DNA of 64,000 nt from JANOBD01 sp031411495 (GCA_031411495.1 JANOBD010000148.1:124001-188000); one strand, 5' to 3'; shown: positions 14,926 through 24,637, counted from the first letter of the stretch. The notes: generated by a model from the letters alone, not told the origin. Numbers and translations: made by a program.

Positions 14926-17900
14926 TCAGCGGCGGCGACGGCCGATCAGCAGGCCGCCGGCGAGGAGGCCGAGGCTTGTGGGTTCCGGCACCATCGAAAG
15001 GGCCATCGACCAGTCGGCCGCGAAGCTGCTGCCCAGGGCGCTTATCTGTTCGCCATTGAGAGCGCTGGCGTTGTAGTTCTGCGCCAGGCCGAGCAGGTCG
15101 TCGAAGTTGACGACGCCGTTGTAGTCGAAGTCGCCTTCGCCCCAGACCTTGCCCGAGCCCGCCGGGTTGTAGTTCTGAGCCAGGGAGAGAAGGTCATCGA
15201 AGTTCACGATGAGATCGACGTTCGCATCGCCGGCGATGGTCTGTGCGATGGTGATCTTCTGCGCGGTCGTGTCATCCTTCCAGCCCAGCAGGTGGTTGGC
15301 GGCAAGGACCGTGGCCCGGATGTTTCCGGTGAGGAACTTGGTCGGCTCGGCATAGCCGGCGGTGAGGATCGTGTTGACTTCCGAACCGCGTGAGGTGCCG
15401 CCGGCGTAGTCGAGCACGAGCTTGCCGCCCTGGATGTCGGCGCCGCCGGCCGCCACCGGGAAGCCGGTGATCGGCGTGTTGCCGCCGAATACGGGCGTCT
15501 GTGCGTTCACACCGAGTTGGAGCGTGCCGGCCTGGATGGTCGTCGCACCGGTGTAGTAGTTCTCACCGTTGAGGACCTGCTTGCCGGTTCCGACCTTGGT
15601 GATGACCGTGGAGCCGTCGATGGCGCCGGTGGTTCCGTTGATGGAGTCGCCGATGAGGCCGTCGAAGGTGGCGTCGATGTTCTTGCCGCCGATGACGTAG
15701 GTCGTTGCGCCGGTGATTGCCGTGACGGCGTAGACGCCGCCGGTGCCGGTGAGCGCGCCGATCTGGTACGTGGTCGTGGTGTTACGGCGGGCGATGCTGG
15801 TGCCGGCGCCGAGATCGAGCGTGAGATTCGCACCGAGGGTGGTGCCGTTGAGGCGCCATCCGCCGCCGCCTGCGGCAACGAGGTGGACGGTGCCGGTGAA
15901 GGCGGTCATATCGCCTTCGAAGTCGAAGACCCCGCCGAGATTGTTGACGGTGAGGTCACCGTTGCCGGTGAGCGTCGTAAGGTCGGTCAGGCCGCCGCCA
16001 CTGCCGCCGTTCAGGCCGCCGGTACCGGTGACGTTCAGGATGTTGTTCAGGCGAGACTGTCCGATGGTGAGGGCGCCGCTGACCAGTTCGACCGGGCCGG
16101 AGCCGAGTGCGCCGGCGACGCTGTGAGTGACGAACGAGTTGCCGGTGATCTTGGTCCCTCCGGAGAAGGTGCTGGCAACGAGCGCGACCGTGGTGCCGCC
16201 GCCATCGATGGTGAGGAGTCCGGTGCCGCCGGTCGCGCCCGCGAGGGTGAGCGTGTTTCCGGAGCCGACAAGCAGGGTGCCGCCGTTGGCGCCGACGGTG
16301 AGCTGACGAGCCGGTCCGCCGTCGGCGGTGCTGAGCGAAGCCGTTGCTTCGAGCGTTCCGCCGTTGAGGGTAAGGCCCGCACCGACTGCCGGATCGCCCA
16401 GGCGATCGTTCGAGGCGATGCTGAGTGTTCCACCGCGGACGGTGGTAGCGCCCGAATAGGTGTTAGCGACGTTCAGGGTGAGCTTGCCAGCGCCCGCCTT
16501 CACGAGTCCGCCGGTTCCGGGCAGCGGATTGTTGAACGCGACATCGTTGCCGTTGGTGTCGATCCCGCCGCCGCCGGCGCCGAGGGTGACCGTCTTCGCG
16601 GTGGTGAGGTCGTCGGTCATGCCGGCGGCATACTTGATGACGCCGCCGCCGGAGAGGGTGAGGTTTGCATTGGTACCGAGCGAGCCGATGCCGCCGACGG
16701 CGAGCGTGCCACCATTGACGGTGGTCGCACCGCCATAGTTGTTCGCGGTGTTGCCGAGCGTCAGGGTGCCATCACCCACCTGGGTTACTCCGCCCGCGCC
16801 GCCGACAACGCCATTCAGCGCCAGTGCGGCGTTTGCGTTGCTCGTGTTGACGACGAGTGAGGAAGCCAGGGTGACTGGAGCAGTGACCGAGTGGCTGCCG
16901 GCAAGTACGAAGACGAGCGCGTTGTTGGTGCCGTTGCCGAGCGTGAGGGTTCCACCGCTGCCCGAGGAGATGCTGTAACTGCCGACGGCGCTGTTGAAGG
17001 TCGCACCGCCGATAGTCTTGTTGCCGTCCAGCGTGATGTTTCGGTTGGCAGTCAATGCGGTCGTGAAGGAAGCGGTGTCGCCACCGCCGTTGGGGACGCC
17101 GCCAGTCCAGTTGGAAGCGGTGTTCCACGATCCGCCGGCGTCGACATTCCACTGAGCGCTGACGCCGAGAGTGCTGATCAGAAGCTGGACGTTGTTGCCG
17201 ACCGTGCTGAAGGCGTAAGCCTTACCGGGTGCCGGGTTGAGGACCGAAAGGGCGCTGGCGCCGGTGCCCTGTACGCCGCCGGCGAACTGGATGAGCTGGT
17301 AGGTGCCTGCGGTTGAATACGGGTCGGTGGTGCCGTCGTTGAAGAGGCTGACGCCGCCGCCGTTGATCGTCAGGCCGTTGGAGCCGGTGACGATGACTTT
17401 GTCGTAACTGGTGGGAGAAGCGAACTCGACGTTGAGGAACGAGCCGCTGTCGAGGGTAAGTCCGGCGGTGGTAAGGGTTCCGACACTGTTGCCCGGGGAA
17501 AGCGTCCCGCCCGAGGCGATACTGGTCGTGCCGCCGATGGTGCCCGTGCCGCCGAGCGTTGCGGTGGACGCGACGCTGACGCCGCCGGCAAGCGCGCCGT
17601 TGACATTCAGGCGGCCGCCATTGACGGCGGTCGCTCCGCCGTAGTTGCTGGCGCCGTTGAGGGTGAGGGTGCCGGTCCCGATCTTGGTCAGGCCCCCGGC
17701 GCTGCCGGAGCCGAAGTTTCCGGCGAAGGTTGCGGTCTGCCCGTTGGTATCGATCGTCACGCCGCTGGCGCCGATCGTGTGGGTGTAGGTGCTCAGGTCG
17801 GGGAGGTAGGCGGCGTTGTAGCGATAGCCGCCGCCGTTGAAGTTGAGCGTGTTGCTCGTGCCCAGCCCCGCGGCGCTGGTGGGTTCAACCAGACCGCCGT

Positions 17901-19191
17901 TGATGTTGGTGGCGGCGGTGTAGGTGTTCGTCGCGGTGAGCTGATAGGTGCCCGCGCCTTTGAACTCGATCGAGCCGGAACCGGCGAGGACATTGCCGAT
18001 CGCATAGGTGCCGCCGGTGCGGTTGAAGATGAGCGCGCTGTTGTTCAGAACAGCACCGCCACCGATCGTGCCGGTGGCACCGCCGATTTCGACAGTACCG
18101 CCGACGATGGTCGTGCCGCCGCTGTTGCTGTTTGCGGCGAGAAGGATCAGCTTGCCGGAACCGTACTTGACGAGGTTGACTGGCGTGCTCGACGAGGCGT
18201 TACCGATCTGTGCGCTGATCGTGAAATCGCTGGCGCTGTTCTGAATGATCGGGAAGGTCGTGATCTGACCCGCGCCGGTGCTGGTGCGATTCGGACGGAT
18301 GAAGCCGTTGTTGGCGGTAAGGCCGGCGCCGGTGTTGACGATCCCGCCGCCGCCGCTGTTGGCGGTGACGAGAATGCCGCGAAGCGTCGCCGTGCGGCTG
18401 GTCGCCGAGGTGCTGATCGCCATCGTGCGGGCGGTCGGGTCGTTGAAGCGGACCGATGCGAAGTCTAAAGCAACCGGGCCGGCGATGTCGCTGTCGACAT
18501 TCAGGTTCGTGCCACCGGTCAACGCGGTGCTGCTGTTGGTGTAGGTCGCGGCGACGACCGTGCCGGTGGCATCGGTCGCGGCCCAGTCGTTGTTGCCGTA
18601 GGTCGCGTAGGCGTTGCCCTGGTCATCGGTGAGAACGTTTGTTGCGGCGGCACCGAGCTTGATGGTGCCGGTCGTGCTCATCCGCACGATGCCCATGTGA
18701 TTTGCGGTGAGGAAGTTGTAGGCCGTCGGCGAGGTGCGACTGTTTTTGGTGGGAAGCGTGGCGAGCGTCAGTGTACGACCGGCAGCGACGTTCCAGTCAT
18801 AGATGCCTGCCGCGCCGCGGATCGTCACCGGCGTGTTGATGGTGAGGTTCTGGGTGGCGGCCGACATGTCGATGCCGAACCGGCCGATCGTGAGTGCGGC
18901 GGTGCCGTTGATCGTCAGCGGGCCGACCAGTGGATCGGCGACGCGGATGCCGCCCCAGGTCTGGGCGGCGCCGAGGGTCCAGGCGCTGTTGGTTGCGAGC
19001 GTAGAGTTAAAGACGGCGACGTCGGCGACGGTTGGGACACTTCCGCCCCATGCCGCGCCAAGTTCAAGCGGATCGGTGGTGTCGGCCTTGATCACATCTG
19101 CGCCATAGGCGGAGAGCGAAACGACGGAAGTAACGGCAATTGCCACAATGGACGCCGCCTGGCGCCGCGAAAGAATCGTACGAAAGCTCAT
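14926..19191 (-). CDS. Autotransporter-strand repeat surface protein with dockerin-like pair and PEP-CTERM anchor
   Basis: A 1421-residue exported protein. A signal peptide (about 1-32, ending SAYGA) is followed by about 1250 residues of Gly/Ala/Thr/Asn-rich repeats of the autotransporter-associated beta-strand type, e.g. GTGTLTLNGASNYGGATAVN and LTLNVANTYSGATTVRGG, predicted to form a beta-helix. Residues about 1321-1374 contain two dockerin-like EF-hand repeats (DANVDLIVNFDDLLSLAQNY and DYNGVVNFDDLLGLAQNY). The protein ends with a PEP-CTERM signal: VPEPTS, hydrophobic helix, RRRR. This predicts exosortase-dependent sorting. The open frame reaches 19305, but AGGAGAC immediately precedes the ATG at 19191. 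Confidence 0.92.
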   Translation of the reverse strand: MSFRTILSRRQAASIVAIAVTSVVSLSAYGADVIKADTTDPLELGAAWGGSVPTVADVAVFNSTLATNSAWTLGAAQTWGGIRVADPLVGPLTINGTAALTIGRFGIDMSAATQNLTINTPVTIRGAAGIYDWNVAAGRTLTLATLPTKNSRTSPTAYNFLTANHMGIVRMSTTGTIKLGAAATNVLTDDQGNAYATYGNNDWAATDATGTVVAATYTNSSTALTGGTNLNVDSDIAGPVALDFASVRFNDPTARTMAISTSATSRTATLRGILVTANSGGGGIVNTGAGLTANNGFIRPNRTSTGAGQITTFPIIQNSASDFTISAQIGNASSSTPVNLVKYGSGKLILLAANSNSGGTTIVGGTVEIGGATGTIGGGAVLNNSALIFNRTGGTYAIGNVLAGSGSIEFKGAGTYQLTATNTYTAATNINGGLVEPTSAAGLGTSNTLNFNGGGYRYNAAYLPDLSTYTHTIGASGVTIDTNGQTATFAGNFGSGSAGGLTKIGTGTLTLNGASNYGGATAVNGGRLNVNGALAGGVSVASTATLGGTGTIGGTTSIASGGTLSPGNSVGTLTTAGLTLDSGSFLNVEFASPTSYDKVIVTGSNGLTINGGGVSLFNDGTTDPYSTAGTYQLIQFAGGVQGTGASALSVLNPAPGKAYAFSTVGNNVQLLISTLGVSAQWNVDAGGSWNTASNWTGGVPNGGGDTASFTTALTANRNITLDGNKTIGGATFNSAVGSYSISSGSGGTLTLGNGTNNALVFVLAGSHSVTAPVTLASSLVVNTSNANAALALNGVVGGAGGVTQVGDGTLTLGNTANNYGGATTVNGGTLAVGGIGSLGTNANLTLSGGGVIKYAAGMTDDLTTAKTVTLGAGGGGIDTNGNDVAFNNPLPGTGGLVKAGAGKLTLNVANTYSGATTVRGGTLSIASNDRLGDPAVGAGLTLNGGTLEATASLSTADGGPARQLTVGANGGTLLVGSGNTLTLAGATGGTGLLTIDGGGTTVALVASTFSGGTKITGNSFVTHSVAGALGSGPVELVSGALTIGQSRLNNILNVTGTGGLNGGSGGGLTDLTTLTGNGDLTVNNLGGVFDFEGDMTAFTGTVHLVAAGGGGWRLNGTTLGANLTLDLGAGTSIARRNTTTTYQIGALTGTGGVYAVTAITGATTYVIGGKNIDATFDGLIGDSINGTTGAIDGSTVITKVGTGKQVLNGENYYTGATTIQAGTLQLGVNAQTPVFGGNTPITGFPVAAGGADIQGGKLVLDYAGGTSRGSEVNTILTAGYAEPTKFLTGNIRATVLAANHLLGWKDDTTAQKITIAQTIAGDANVDLIVNFDDLLSLAQNYNPAGSGKVWGEGDFDYNGVVNFDDLLGLAQNYNASALNGEQISALGSSFAADWSMALSMVPEPTSLGLLAGGLLIGRRRR

Positions 19192-19627
19192 TTGTCTCCT
19201 CCGAAATGGAATGGTCTCATGTCGAATCGCCGGATCGACGGGGTGCAGTATGCAAAAGTAACACAGTAGTCGGTTGTTGCAAGGCATTATTGGGGCGATT
19301 GCCATGCAATTTTCATGATTGAATCGCTGATTTACCCAAAATGGATCGCCGTGAAAATATCCTGTGTTTCCGTCAGAAATCCGCCACAGAAGGGTGATTA
19401 TGGGTCCACGGTTCCCTGGGTGGCCGTGAATGATCGCATACCTGGGGGTCCGGATTGCGATTCTCTTGCAGCCAAGCTAACTGAAAACTGCGAGCTCCCT
19501 TCATCGATCGGCGGACTGGATAAGTTCCACCAGACAACGTCCACTTTCACGAAGAACACTCAGCCCAATAAAAGAAAGCCGGACGATCGATTCGTCCGGC
19601 AGGTTCGGCATGCAAATGTGAGTTCGT
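19192..19627. other. Intergenic region between surface protein and prepilin-like gene
   Basis: 436 bp without a credible gene. The right end holds the terminator at 19567-19600. The left end must hold the promoter of the minus-strand surface protein; no strong -35/-10 or -24/-12 pair was found by eye. The middle is less GC-rich than neighbouring coding DNA. Confidence 0.6.
19567..19600 (-). terminator. Intrinsic terminator of prepilin-like gene
   Basis: GCCGGACGA (19578-19586) and TCGTCCGGC (19592-19600) are perfect reverse complements with a 5-nt loop. On the minus strand the stem is followed by TTTCTTTTATT. It begins 27 bp past the stop codon of the gene ending at 19628. Confidence 0.88.
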
Positions 19628-20542
19628 TCAATACCCTGACACAAACGGATGCGTCACCCGCTGGACCATGGGCCGGGCCTTCGGATCGCCACCCTCGATG
19701 ATCGTCTCCAGGATGTCCCGGGCATCGTCGAACCAGGAATTGCTCGCGGTGTCGTCCCAAGGTGTGCTCGGGCTGTTCGGGTCGCCAATCACGGCCGTGG
19801 GCCGACGTGCCAGCGGGATGAGCGGCAGCTTCGAGCTCGCCGTCTGAACGCTCCCGTCACGGAAAAGCATGTTCCATGTCGGGCCCTTTTTCTTGTCGTC
19901 ATGGGAGAGCAGGTCGGCACCAAAGAGCATATCCATGCAGAGCGTCCGGTTTTTGGGGACGTCTTTCAAACGCCGCCAGGCTCGCTGTGAACCGGTCGAT
20001 CCCGGCGTGACAATCGCCGGTCGGACCTTGATCCATTGCGGCATCCACATGTAGCTCATGCGCGGGTTGCCGCCGTCGGCGGTCTTGCGCGGCCAGCTGC
20101 CGGGCGCGGAATTATCGATCTGGTTTTCCAGTGCGAAGGCCGGATTCGGGAAGCCCGGGCAGAAGAGCACGCGGGCATCGCGGATGTATTTCCGCTCGAA
20201 CATGTAGGCGGGGCCGCAAGTCTCGGCGGTGCTTCCGTTGTAAGCCCTTCCGTCGAGCGCGAAGTAAGAAAGATGTGGACTGTAATAGTCCGCAGTCGAC
20301 CCGGGCGCCAGTTCACGCATACGAGGCGGCAGCCAGCCTTTCTGCTCGGTCGCGTACATGACGGTGGCTTGCCCGATCGAGCGCAAGTTGGCCATGCATG
20401 CGACGACCAATGCCTGTTTTCGAGAGGACTGAAGCGCGGGCAACAGGATCGAGATCAGAACCGCGATAATTCCAATGACCACCAGCAGCTCGACCAGCGT
20501 GAAACCGTCGGTACGAGACGAATCCGAATGACGCGCACCCAT
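19628..20542 (-). CDS. Prepilin-type N-terminal cleavage/methylation protein with H-X9-DG motif
   Basis: A 304-residue pilin-like protein. The prepilin peptidase site is DGFTLVELLVVIGIIAVLIS (about 12-31), with cleavage expected after Gly13 and Glu at +5. The C-terminal region contains HDDKKKGPTWNMLFRDG, the H-X9-DG-type signature of the expanded pseudopilin families of Planctomycetota. GGAGG lies 6 nt before the ATG. Such genes occur in many copies in planctomycetes and are usually orphan, as here. The function is unknown; it is probably a surface or periplasmic pseudopilin. Confidence 0.93.
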   Translation of the reverse strand: MGARHSDSSRTDGFTLVELLVVIGIIAVLISILLPALQSSRKQALVVACMANLRSIGQATVMYATEQKGWLPPRMRELAPGSTADYYSPHLSYFALDGRAYNGSTAETCGPAYMFERKYIRDARVLFCPGFPNPAFALENQIDNSAPGSWPRKTADGGNPRMSYMWMPQWIKVRPAIVTPGSTGSQRAWRRLKDVPKNRTLCMDMLFGADLLSHDDKKKGPTWNMLFRDGSVQTASSKLPLIPLARRPTAVIGDPNSPSTPWDDTASNSWFDDARDILETIIEGGDPKARPMVQRVTHPFVSGY

Positions 20543-20560
20543 AGTGCCTCCGCAACGCGA

Positions 20561-20596
20561 AATGAATTACGCCATGCATCGCATGGAACATTCATT
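20561..20596 (-). promoter_or_regulatory. Interrupted hairpin in the leader of the prepilin-like gene
   Basis: AATGAAT (20561-20567) pairs with ATTCATT (20590-20596), and inside it CCATGC (20572-20577) pairs with GCATGG (20581-20586) around ATC. The structure lies 19 bp upstream of the start codon, just outside the ribosome-binding site. TTGACA reads on the minus strand further upstream (near 20645-20650) without a good -10. Confidence 0.4.
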
Positions 20597-20746
20597 GAAA
20601 TACCAGAAATTACCATCCTCGCAAGTCCATTTAATCGGATTTCTTTGTCAAAAGCGCCTGATTCGGCCCGAACAATCGACTGTTTCAACCCCGTGAGGGG
20701 AACACCCGTTGCAATGACTTGCAGGTTCTTTCATGAAAGGCCGCAC

Positions 20747-21316
20747 CTACCACGTCGATTCGCAGTACTCGCCCTGATGTGCCGGCTGGGCGAGCATCGC
20801 GTCGTGTTTGGCGCGATCATCGGGGTCCGCAAAGCGCTCCCCGATCTTCTTGGCAGGCACCCCACCCCAGATCTCGTACGGCGGAACGTCCTTCGTCACC
20901 ACGGCGCGCGCGGCGATGATCGACCCGCGGCCGATGCGCACGCCGGCCAGGATCATGGCGCCATTTCCCACCCACACGTCGTCTTCGATGTACGTTCGCT
21001 TCGTCTCCGGCCGGCCGGAAAAGATGATCGGTGTGCCAGGGACGTCGAACTTGTGATCGTTACCGATCACCCAGACCTCCGGGGCGAGCATGACGTATTT
21101 GCCGATCGTCACACCCGCGCCGACTTCGCAGTTGAGGTTGATGAAGCTGTATGGGCCGGCCACGAGGTCCTTGGCGATCTTGGAGCCGGCGCCGACATAG
21201 AACGTCGGGTCGACATGTTTCAGCCCCATCCGCCAGTGGCGGTACTTCGATCGCGCGGCGCGCAGTTTCCAGTAGAGGCCGCCGAAATGTTTCTGGGCGA
21301 ATTGGCGCAGGCTCAT
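20747..21316 (-). CDS. Hexapeptide-repeat acetyltransferase (WcaF/maltose O-acetyltransferase type)
   Basis: A 189-residue left-handed beta-helix acyltransferase. Hexapeptide turns are visible at VGAGVTIGKYVMLAPEVWVIG, then IEDDVWVGNGAMILAGVRIG and RGSIIAARAVVTKDVPPYEIWGGVPAKKI, which is the typical family ending. The predicted catalytic His lies in GNDHKFD. The start at 21316 gives an ATGA overlap with the preceding glycosyltransferase and follows GGAGGAACG, so the two are translationally coupled. It probably O-acetylates a sugar of the surface polysaccharide made by this locus. Confidence 0.9.
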   Translation of the reverse strand: MSLRQFAQKHFGGLYWKLRAARSKYRHWRMGLKHVDPTFYVGAGSKIAKDLVAGPYSFINLNCEVGAGVTIGKYVMLAPEVWVIGNDHKFDVPGTPIIFSGRPETKRTYIEDDVWVGNGAMILAGVRIGRGSIIAARAVVTKDVPPYEIWGGVPAKKIGERFADPDDRAKHDAMLAQPAHQGEYCESTW

Positions 21317-22485
21317 CGTTCCTCCGCGTGAGTCGCCGACGGCAGGGCGGCTTCGAGATCGTTTGCGGGCAGGCCGTCGAGTGCGCGCCGGATGAGCCGA
21401 TGCTGGTTCTCCGCATTCCAGAAGCGATCGATCATCTTGAAACACTCGGCTCGAACGCGTTCTCGATCCGGCGCGGAGGTGAACCAGCGCTCGATCGTCT
21501 TCCCCAGATCGTTCACGTCGCCGTTGATGAAGAGATCACCGGTCTTGCCGGGGATGATCGCCTCCCACTCCGGCATCTGGTTGGCGAAGTCGCTGTGGGT
21601 TAACACCGGCGTGCCGTAGCCGAGGCTCTGCATCGCCGTGAGTCCGACTTTGCCGGGTGCAACGGTGAGATCCGACGCCATCGTGAGACGCGCGAGCGTC
21701 GGCTCGTCGTAACAGGCGCCGTAGAAGTGCACGGCCAGGTTCAGGTCACTCGCCTGCTTTTGAAGATTCGCGCGCTCCGGCCCGTCGCCGACCAGAAGGA
21801 GATTCAACTCCAGCCCCCGGCCGCGCAGGGTGTGCATCGCGTCGAGCAGCATGTCGAGTCGGCGAACGTTCATGAGCCTCGATGAACAGATGAGCAGCGG
21901 CCGATCCGCGCGATCGGCGAACAGTTTCGTGCGCAGCGCCTGTAATTCGTCGGGCACCACTTGCTGTCGAATGACCCGTTGCGCATCCGCATCCAAGCTA
22001 TTGTAGATCACATGGAGTCGCTCGGCGGCGAATCCGTTGCCGTAGCCGATGCACTTGGCGTAATGGCCGTAGAGCAGCAGATCGTCGGCGAGGCGATAGA
22101 ACACGTTACGCACCTTGCCGCCAAAGCCCGATTCAGGCTTCACCCATCCATGAGACCAGAAGTGAACACGCGCGCCGCGCAGTCGAGCGGCCATCGCGCC
22201 GAGCCACATCGCCGGCCACGCGGCGTTGCCGAGCAGGATGACATGGTCGTAGCGATTAAAGAGGAGATGCCACGCGAGACGCGGCTGGAACATGATCGGC
22301 CCGAGGTTGAAGCAGCGTGCCCGCACAAAACGGACGTTCGCGGAACGGTGCCACGGCTCGATCGTGCCGCCGGACTCGGTTTCGTCGCCGAGGAAGGTAA
22401 CGGAAAGCGACGGGTCGCGCGCCAGGGACTCCATGACGGCGGCCCGATAATGCGCGAAGAAGTGATAGCCGATCGCCAGTCGCAT
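21313..22485 (-). CDS. Glycosyltransferase, GT4-type (GT-B fold)
   Basis: A 390-residue retaining glycosyltransferase. The N-terminal MRLAIGYHFFAHYRAAVMESL is an acceptor-domain start of GT-B enzymes. The C-terminal Glycos_transf_1 domain has LLICSSRLMNVRRLDMLLDAM, LLLVGDGPERANLQ, VHFYGACYDEPTLARL, and the nucleotide-sugar region SDLTVAPGKVGLTAMQSLGYGTPVL, where the usual E-x7-E appears modified (GKVGLTAMQS). The longer frame to 22578 adds 31 uncharacteristic residues. It is coupled to the acetyltransferase and divergent from the asparagine synthetase. Confidence 0.88.
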   Translation of the reverse strand: MRLAIGYHFFAHYRAAVMESLARDPSLSVTFLGDETESGGTIEPWHRSANVRFVRARCFNLGPIMFQPRLAWHLLFNRYDHVILLGNAAWPAMWLGAMAARLRGARVHFWSHGWVKPESGFGGKVRNVFYRLADDLLLYGHYAKCIGYGNGFAAERLHVIYNSLDADAQRVIRQQVVPDELQALRTKLFADRADRPLLICSSRLMNVRRLDMLLDAMHTLRGRGLELNLLLVGDGPERANLQKQASDLNLAVHFYGACYDEPTLARLTMASDLTVAPGKVGLTAMQSLGYGTPVLTHSDFANQMPEWEAIIPGKTGDLFINGDVNDLGKTIERWFTSAPDRERVRAECFKMIDRFWNAENQHRLIRRALDGLPANDLEAALPSATHAEER

Positions 22486-22662
22486 GAGTCGCGGAAGGTT
22501 GCCGGACGCATGACACCGCGTCAACGTCTGACAACACCCTTCCTTATCATGAAGATCGGCTATGAAACGTTGCAGCATGACGCTGGTAATCGCAGCTTGA
22601 CGCTCGTTACTCTTGCGGTAACCTCTGCTTGAGTCAAATCGAACTCTTTTCCGGGATCATTC

Positions 22663-24609
22663 ATGTGTGGAATCGTGGGGCTGATCGGTAGATCGCCTCT
22701 TGAGTTTAAGGAACGCTGCAACGTTCAGTTGCTTTGCGATGCGCTGATCCACCGCGGACCGGACGGCGATGGCAGCTTCAGCGCGCCCCAATTCATGATG
22801 GCGATGCGCCGCCTGTCGATCATCGACCTCGGCGGCGGCTGGCAGCCCCTCTACAACGAAGACAAGTCGATCGCGCTGGTCGCCAACGGCGAAGTCTACA
22901 ACTTCGTCGAACTCCGCGCCGAGCTCGAATCGCGCGGCCACCGTTTCAACACCAAGAGCGACTGCGAAACGATCATCCATCTCTACGAAGAGATCGGCGA
23001 CGAAGTCGTCAACAAGATTCGCGGCATGTACGCCTTCGCGCTGTACGACACCCGCAAGCAGCGTGCGCTGATCGTCCGCGATCGCATGGGCGAAAAGCCG
23101 CTCTACCTGGCCGAACAGGATGGACGGATCTATTTTTCGTCGGAAATGCGATCGATGGTCCGCGCCGGGATCATCCCCTTCGAGATCGACCCGGTCGCCG
23201 TCTACGAATACTTTCATTACAACTACGTCCCAGAGCCGCGCTGCGCGATCAAAGGCGTCCGCAAGCTGCCGGCGGGGCACCTGCTGACCGTGGATCTGCA
23301 ATCGTTCAAGGTGCAGGAACGCTGCTACTGGCGAATGGAAGATGCGCCGCCCATCGAAGGCGATCCCGCCAAGGCGATTCGCGCCGAACTCGAGAACATT
23401 AACGAGTTGATCGTGCGCTCGGATGTGCCGGTCGGCATCGCGCTTAGCAGCGGCGTCGATTCGAGCGCGCTCGCCGCGATGGCACAGAAGCGCTTCCCCG
23501 GGCTGCTCACCGGGATCACGATCGGCTACGAAGGTGCGCCGCGCCAGGACGAGCGCTCCGCCGCCAAGCAGTTCGCCGACTACATTAAGCTGCCGCTGCA
23601 TCGCATCGAACTGCGTGACGCGGATGTGATCGACGGGTTCCCCGAGATGGTGCTCGTGCGCGATGATCCGATCTCGGACATCTCCGGCTCGGGCTATCTC
23701 AACGTGATGCGCGCCGCACGCGATAAGGGACTGCGCGTCATGCTCATGGGCCACGGCGGCGATGAGCTGTTCTGGGGGTACTGGTGGGTGCGCGAGGCGC
23801 TGTGGCGCTCGCACCTCAAGGCCGGCCTGCACGCCTCGCCGCCGACAACGACGATGCGCGACTACATGCACGTCTCCAAGCCGCCGCGCAGTATCCCGAT
23901 GGGACTGCGCTGGCTGCAGAACGGCGGCGGGCTGATCTCGGGCCGGTGCAACTATCGTCGCGATCTGACGTCTTCGCCGGATCGATTGGTTCACTACGAG
24001 CACTCCTTCGAGTTCGATCGCGCAGCGCGGCTGTTGCCCAGGATCGCCACGCGCAGCTATCTGGAAGCGATGACCGGCACCGACTTGCTGGCGCGGTACG
24101 CGTCGCCGTTGCCCTGGTCGCACTTAAACGTCGAGATCGCCAGGCACACCTGCAACACGTACCTGCTCGAGAATGGATTGGCGCAAGGCGATCGCCTGAG
24201 CATGGCGGCATCGGTTGAGTTGCGTACGCCGCTGGTCGATTATCGACTGGTCGAAACTGCGGTCGGCCTGATGAAGGCGAACAACACGGTTCGGCCGGCG
24301 CCGAAGAAGTGGTTCCGAGATGCTGTCAGCGATCTGGTTCCGGAGTTCGTGATGAATCGGCCCAAGACCGGGTTCAACGCGCCCTGGCGGCGATGGATCC
24401 CGGCAATGCTGGATCGCTACGGACACATGGTCGAGGACGGGGAACTGGTCCGCGCCGGCATCCTTCGACGCGGCGCTGCGCCGCGGGCGGCAGGGCTGCT
24501 GGCGCTGAGCCTGGAGATCTGGTGCCGCCAGATGCGTTCGTTCGCCGCCTACAAGCCGGCAGATCTCTCGGGTCTGGCGGCGGCGAATCGGTTCCGTCGC
24601 GTCGGTTGA
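22663..24609 (+). CDS. asnB: Asparagine synthase (glutamine-hydrolyzing), polysaccharide-locus type
   Basis: 648 residues with both AsnB domains. The N-terminal class II glutamine amidotransferase begins MCGIVGLIG, with catalytic Cys2, and has LIHRGPDGDG and MAMRRLSIIDL. The C-terminal ATP-dependent synthetase has the PP-loop SSGVDSSALAA (about 257-267) and MLMGHGGDELFWGY. These enzymes transfer glutamine nitrogen to aspartate or another carboxylate, and exopolysaccharide loci often contain one. It is divergent from the glycosyltransferase gene, with 177 bp between starts, suggesting one small polysaccharide or aminoacyl-sugar decoration locus. Confidence 0.93.
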   Translation: MCGIVGLIGRSPLEFKERCNVQLLCDALIHRGPDGDGSFSAPQFMMAMRRLSIIDLGGGWQPLYNEDKSIALVANGEVYNFVELRAELESRGHRFNTKSDCETIIHLYEEIGDEVVNKIRGMYAFALYDTRKQRALIVRDRMGEKPLYLAEQDGRIYFSSEMRSMVRAGIIPFEIDPVAVYEYFHYNYVPEPRCAIKGVRKLPAGHLLTVDLQSFKVQERCYWRMEDAPPIEGDPAKAIRAELENINELIVRSDVPVGIALSSGVDSSALAAMAQKRFPGLLTGITIGYEGAPRQDERSAAKQFADYIKLPLHRIELRDADVIDGFPEMVLVRDDPISDISGSGYLNVMRAARDKGLRVMLMGHGGDELFWGYWWVREALWRSHLKAGLHASPPTTTMRDYMHVSKPPRSIPMGLRWLQNGGGLISGRCNYRRDLTSSPDRLVHYEHSFEFDRAARLLPRIATRSYLEAMTGTDLLARYASPLPWSHLNVEIARHTCNTYLLENGLAQGDRLSMAASVELRTPLVDYRLVETAVGLMKANNTVRPAPKKWFRDAVSDLVPEFVMNRPKTGFNAPWRRWIPAMLDRYGHMVEDGELVRAGILRRGAAPRAAGLLALSLEIWCRQMRSFAAYKPADLSGLAAANRFRRVG

Positions 24610-24637
24610 GCCCTTGCTCGACTCTCAGGAGGCCATC

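Noticed and set aside
15517..16860. 447-codon plus-strand frame inside the surface protein gene
   Set aside because: It arises from the Gly/Ala/Asn repeats of the minus-strand gene; repeats are periodic in both strands.
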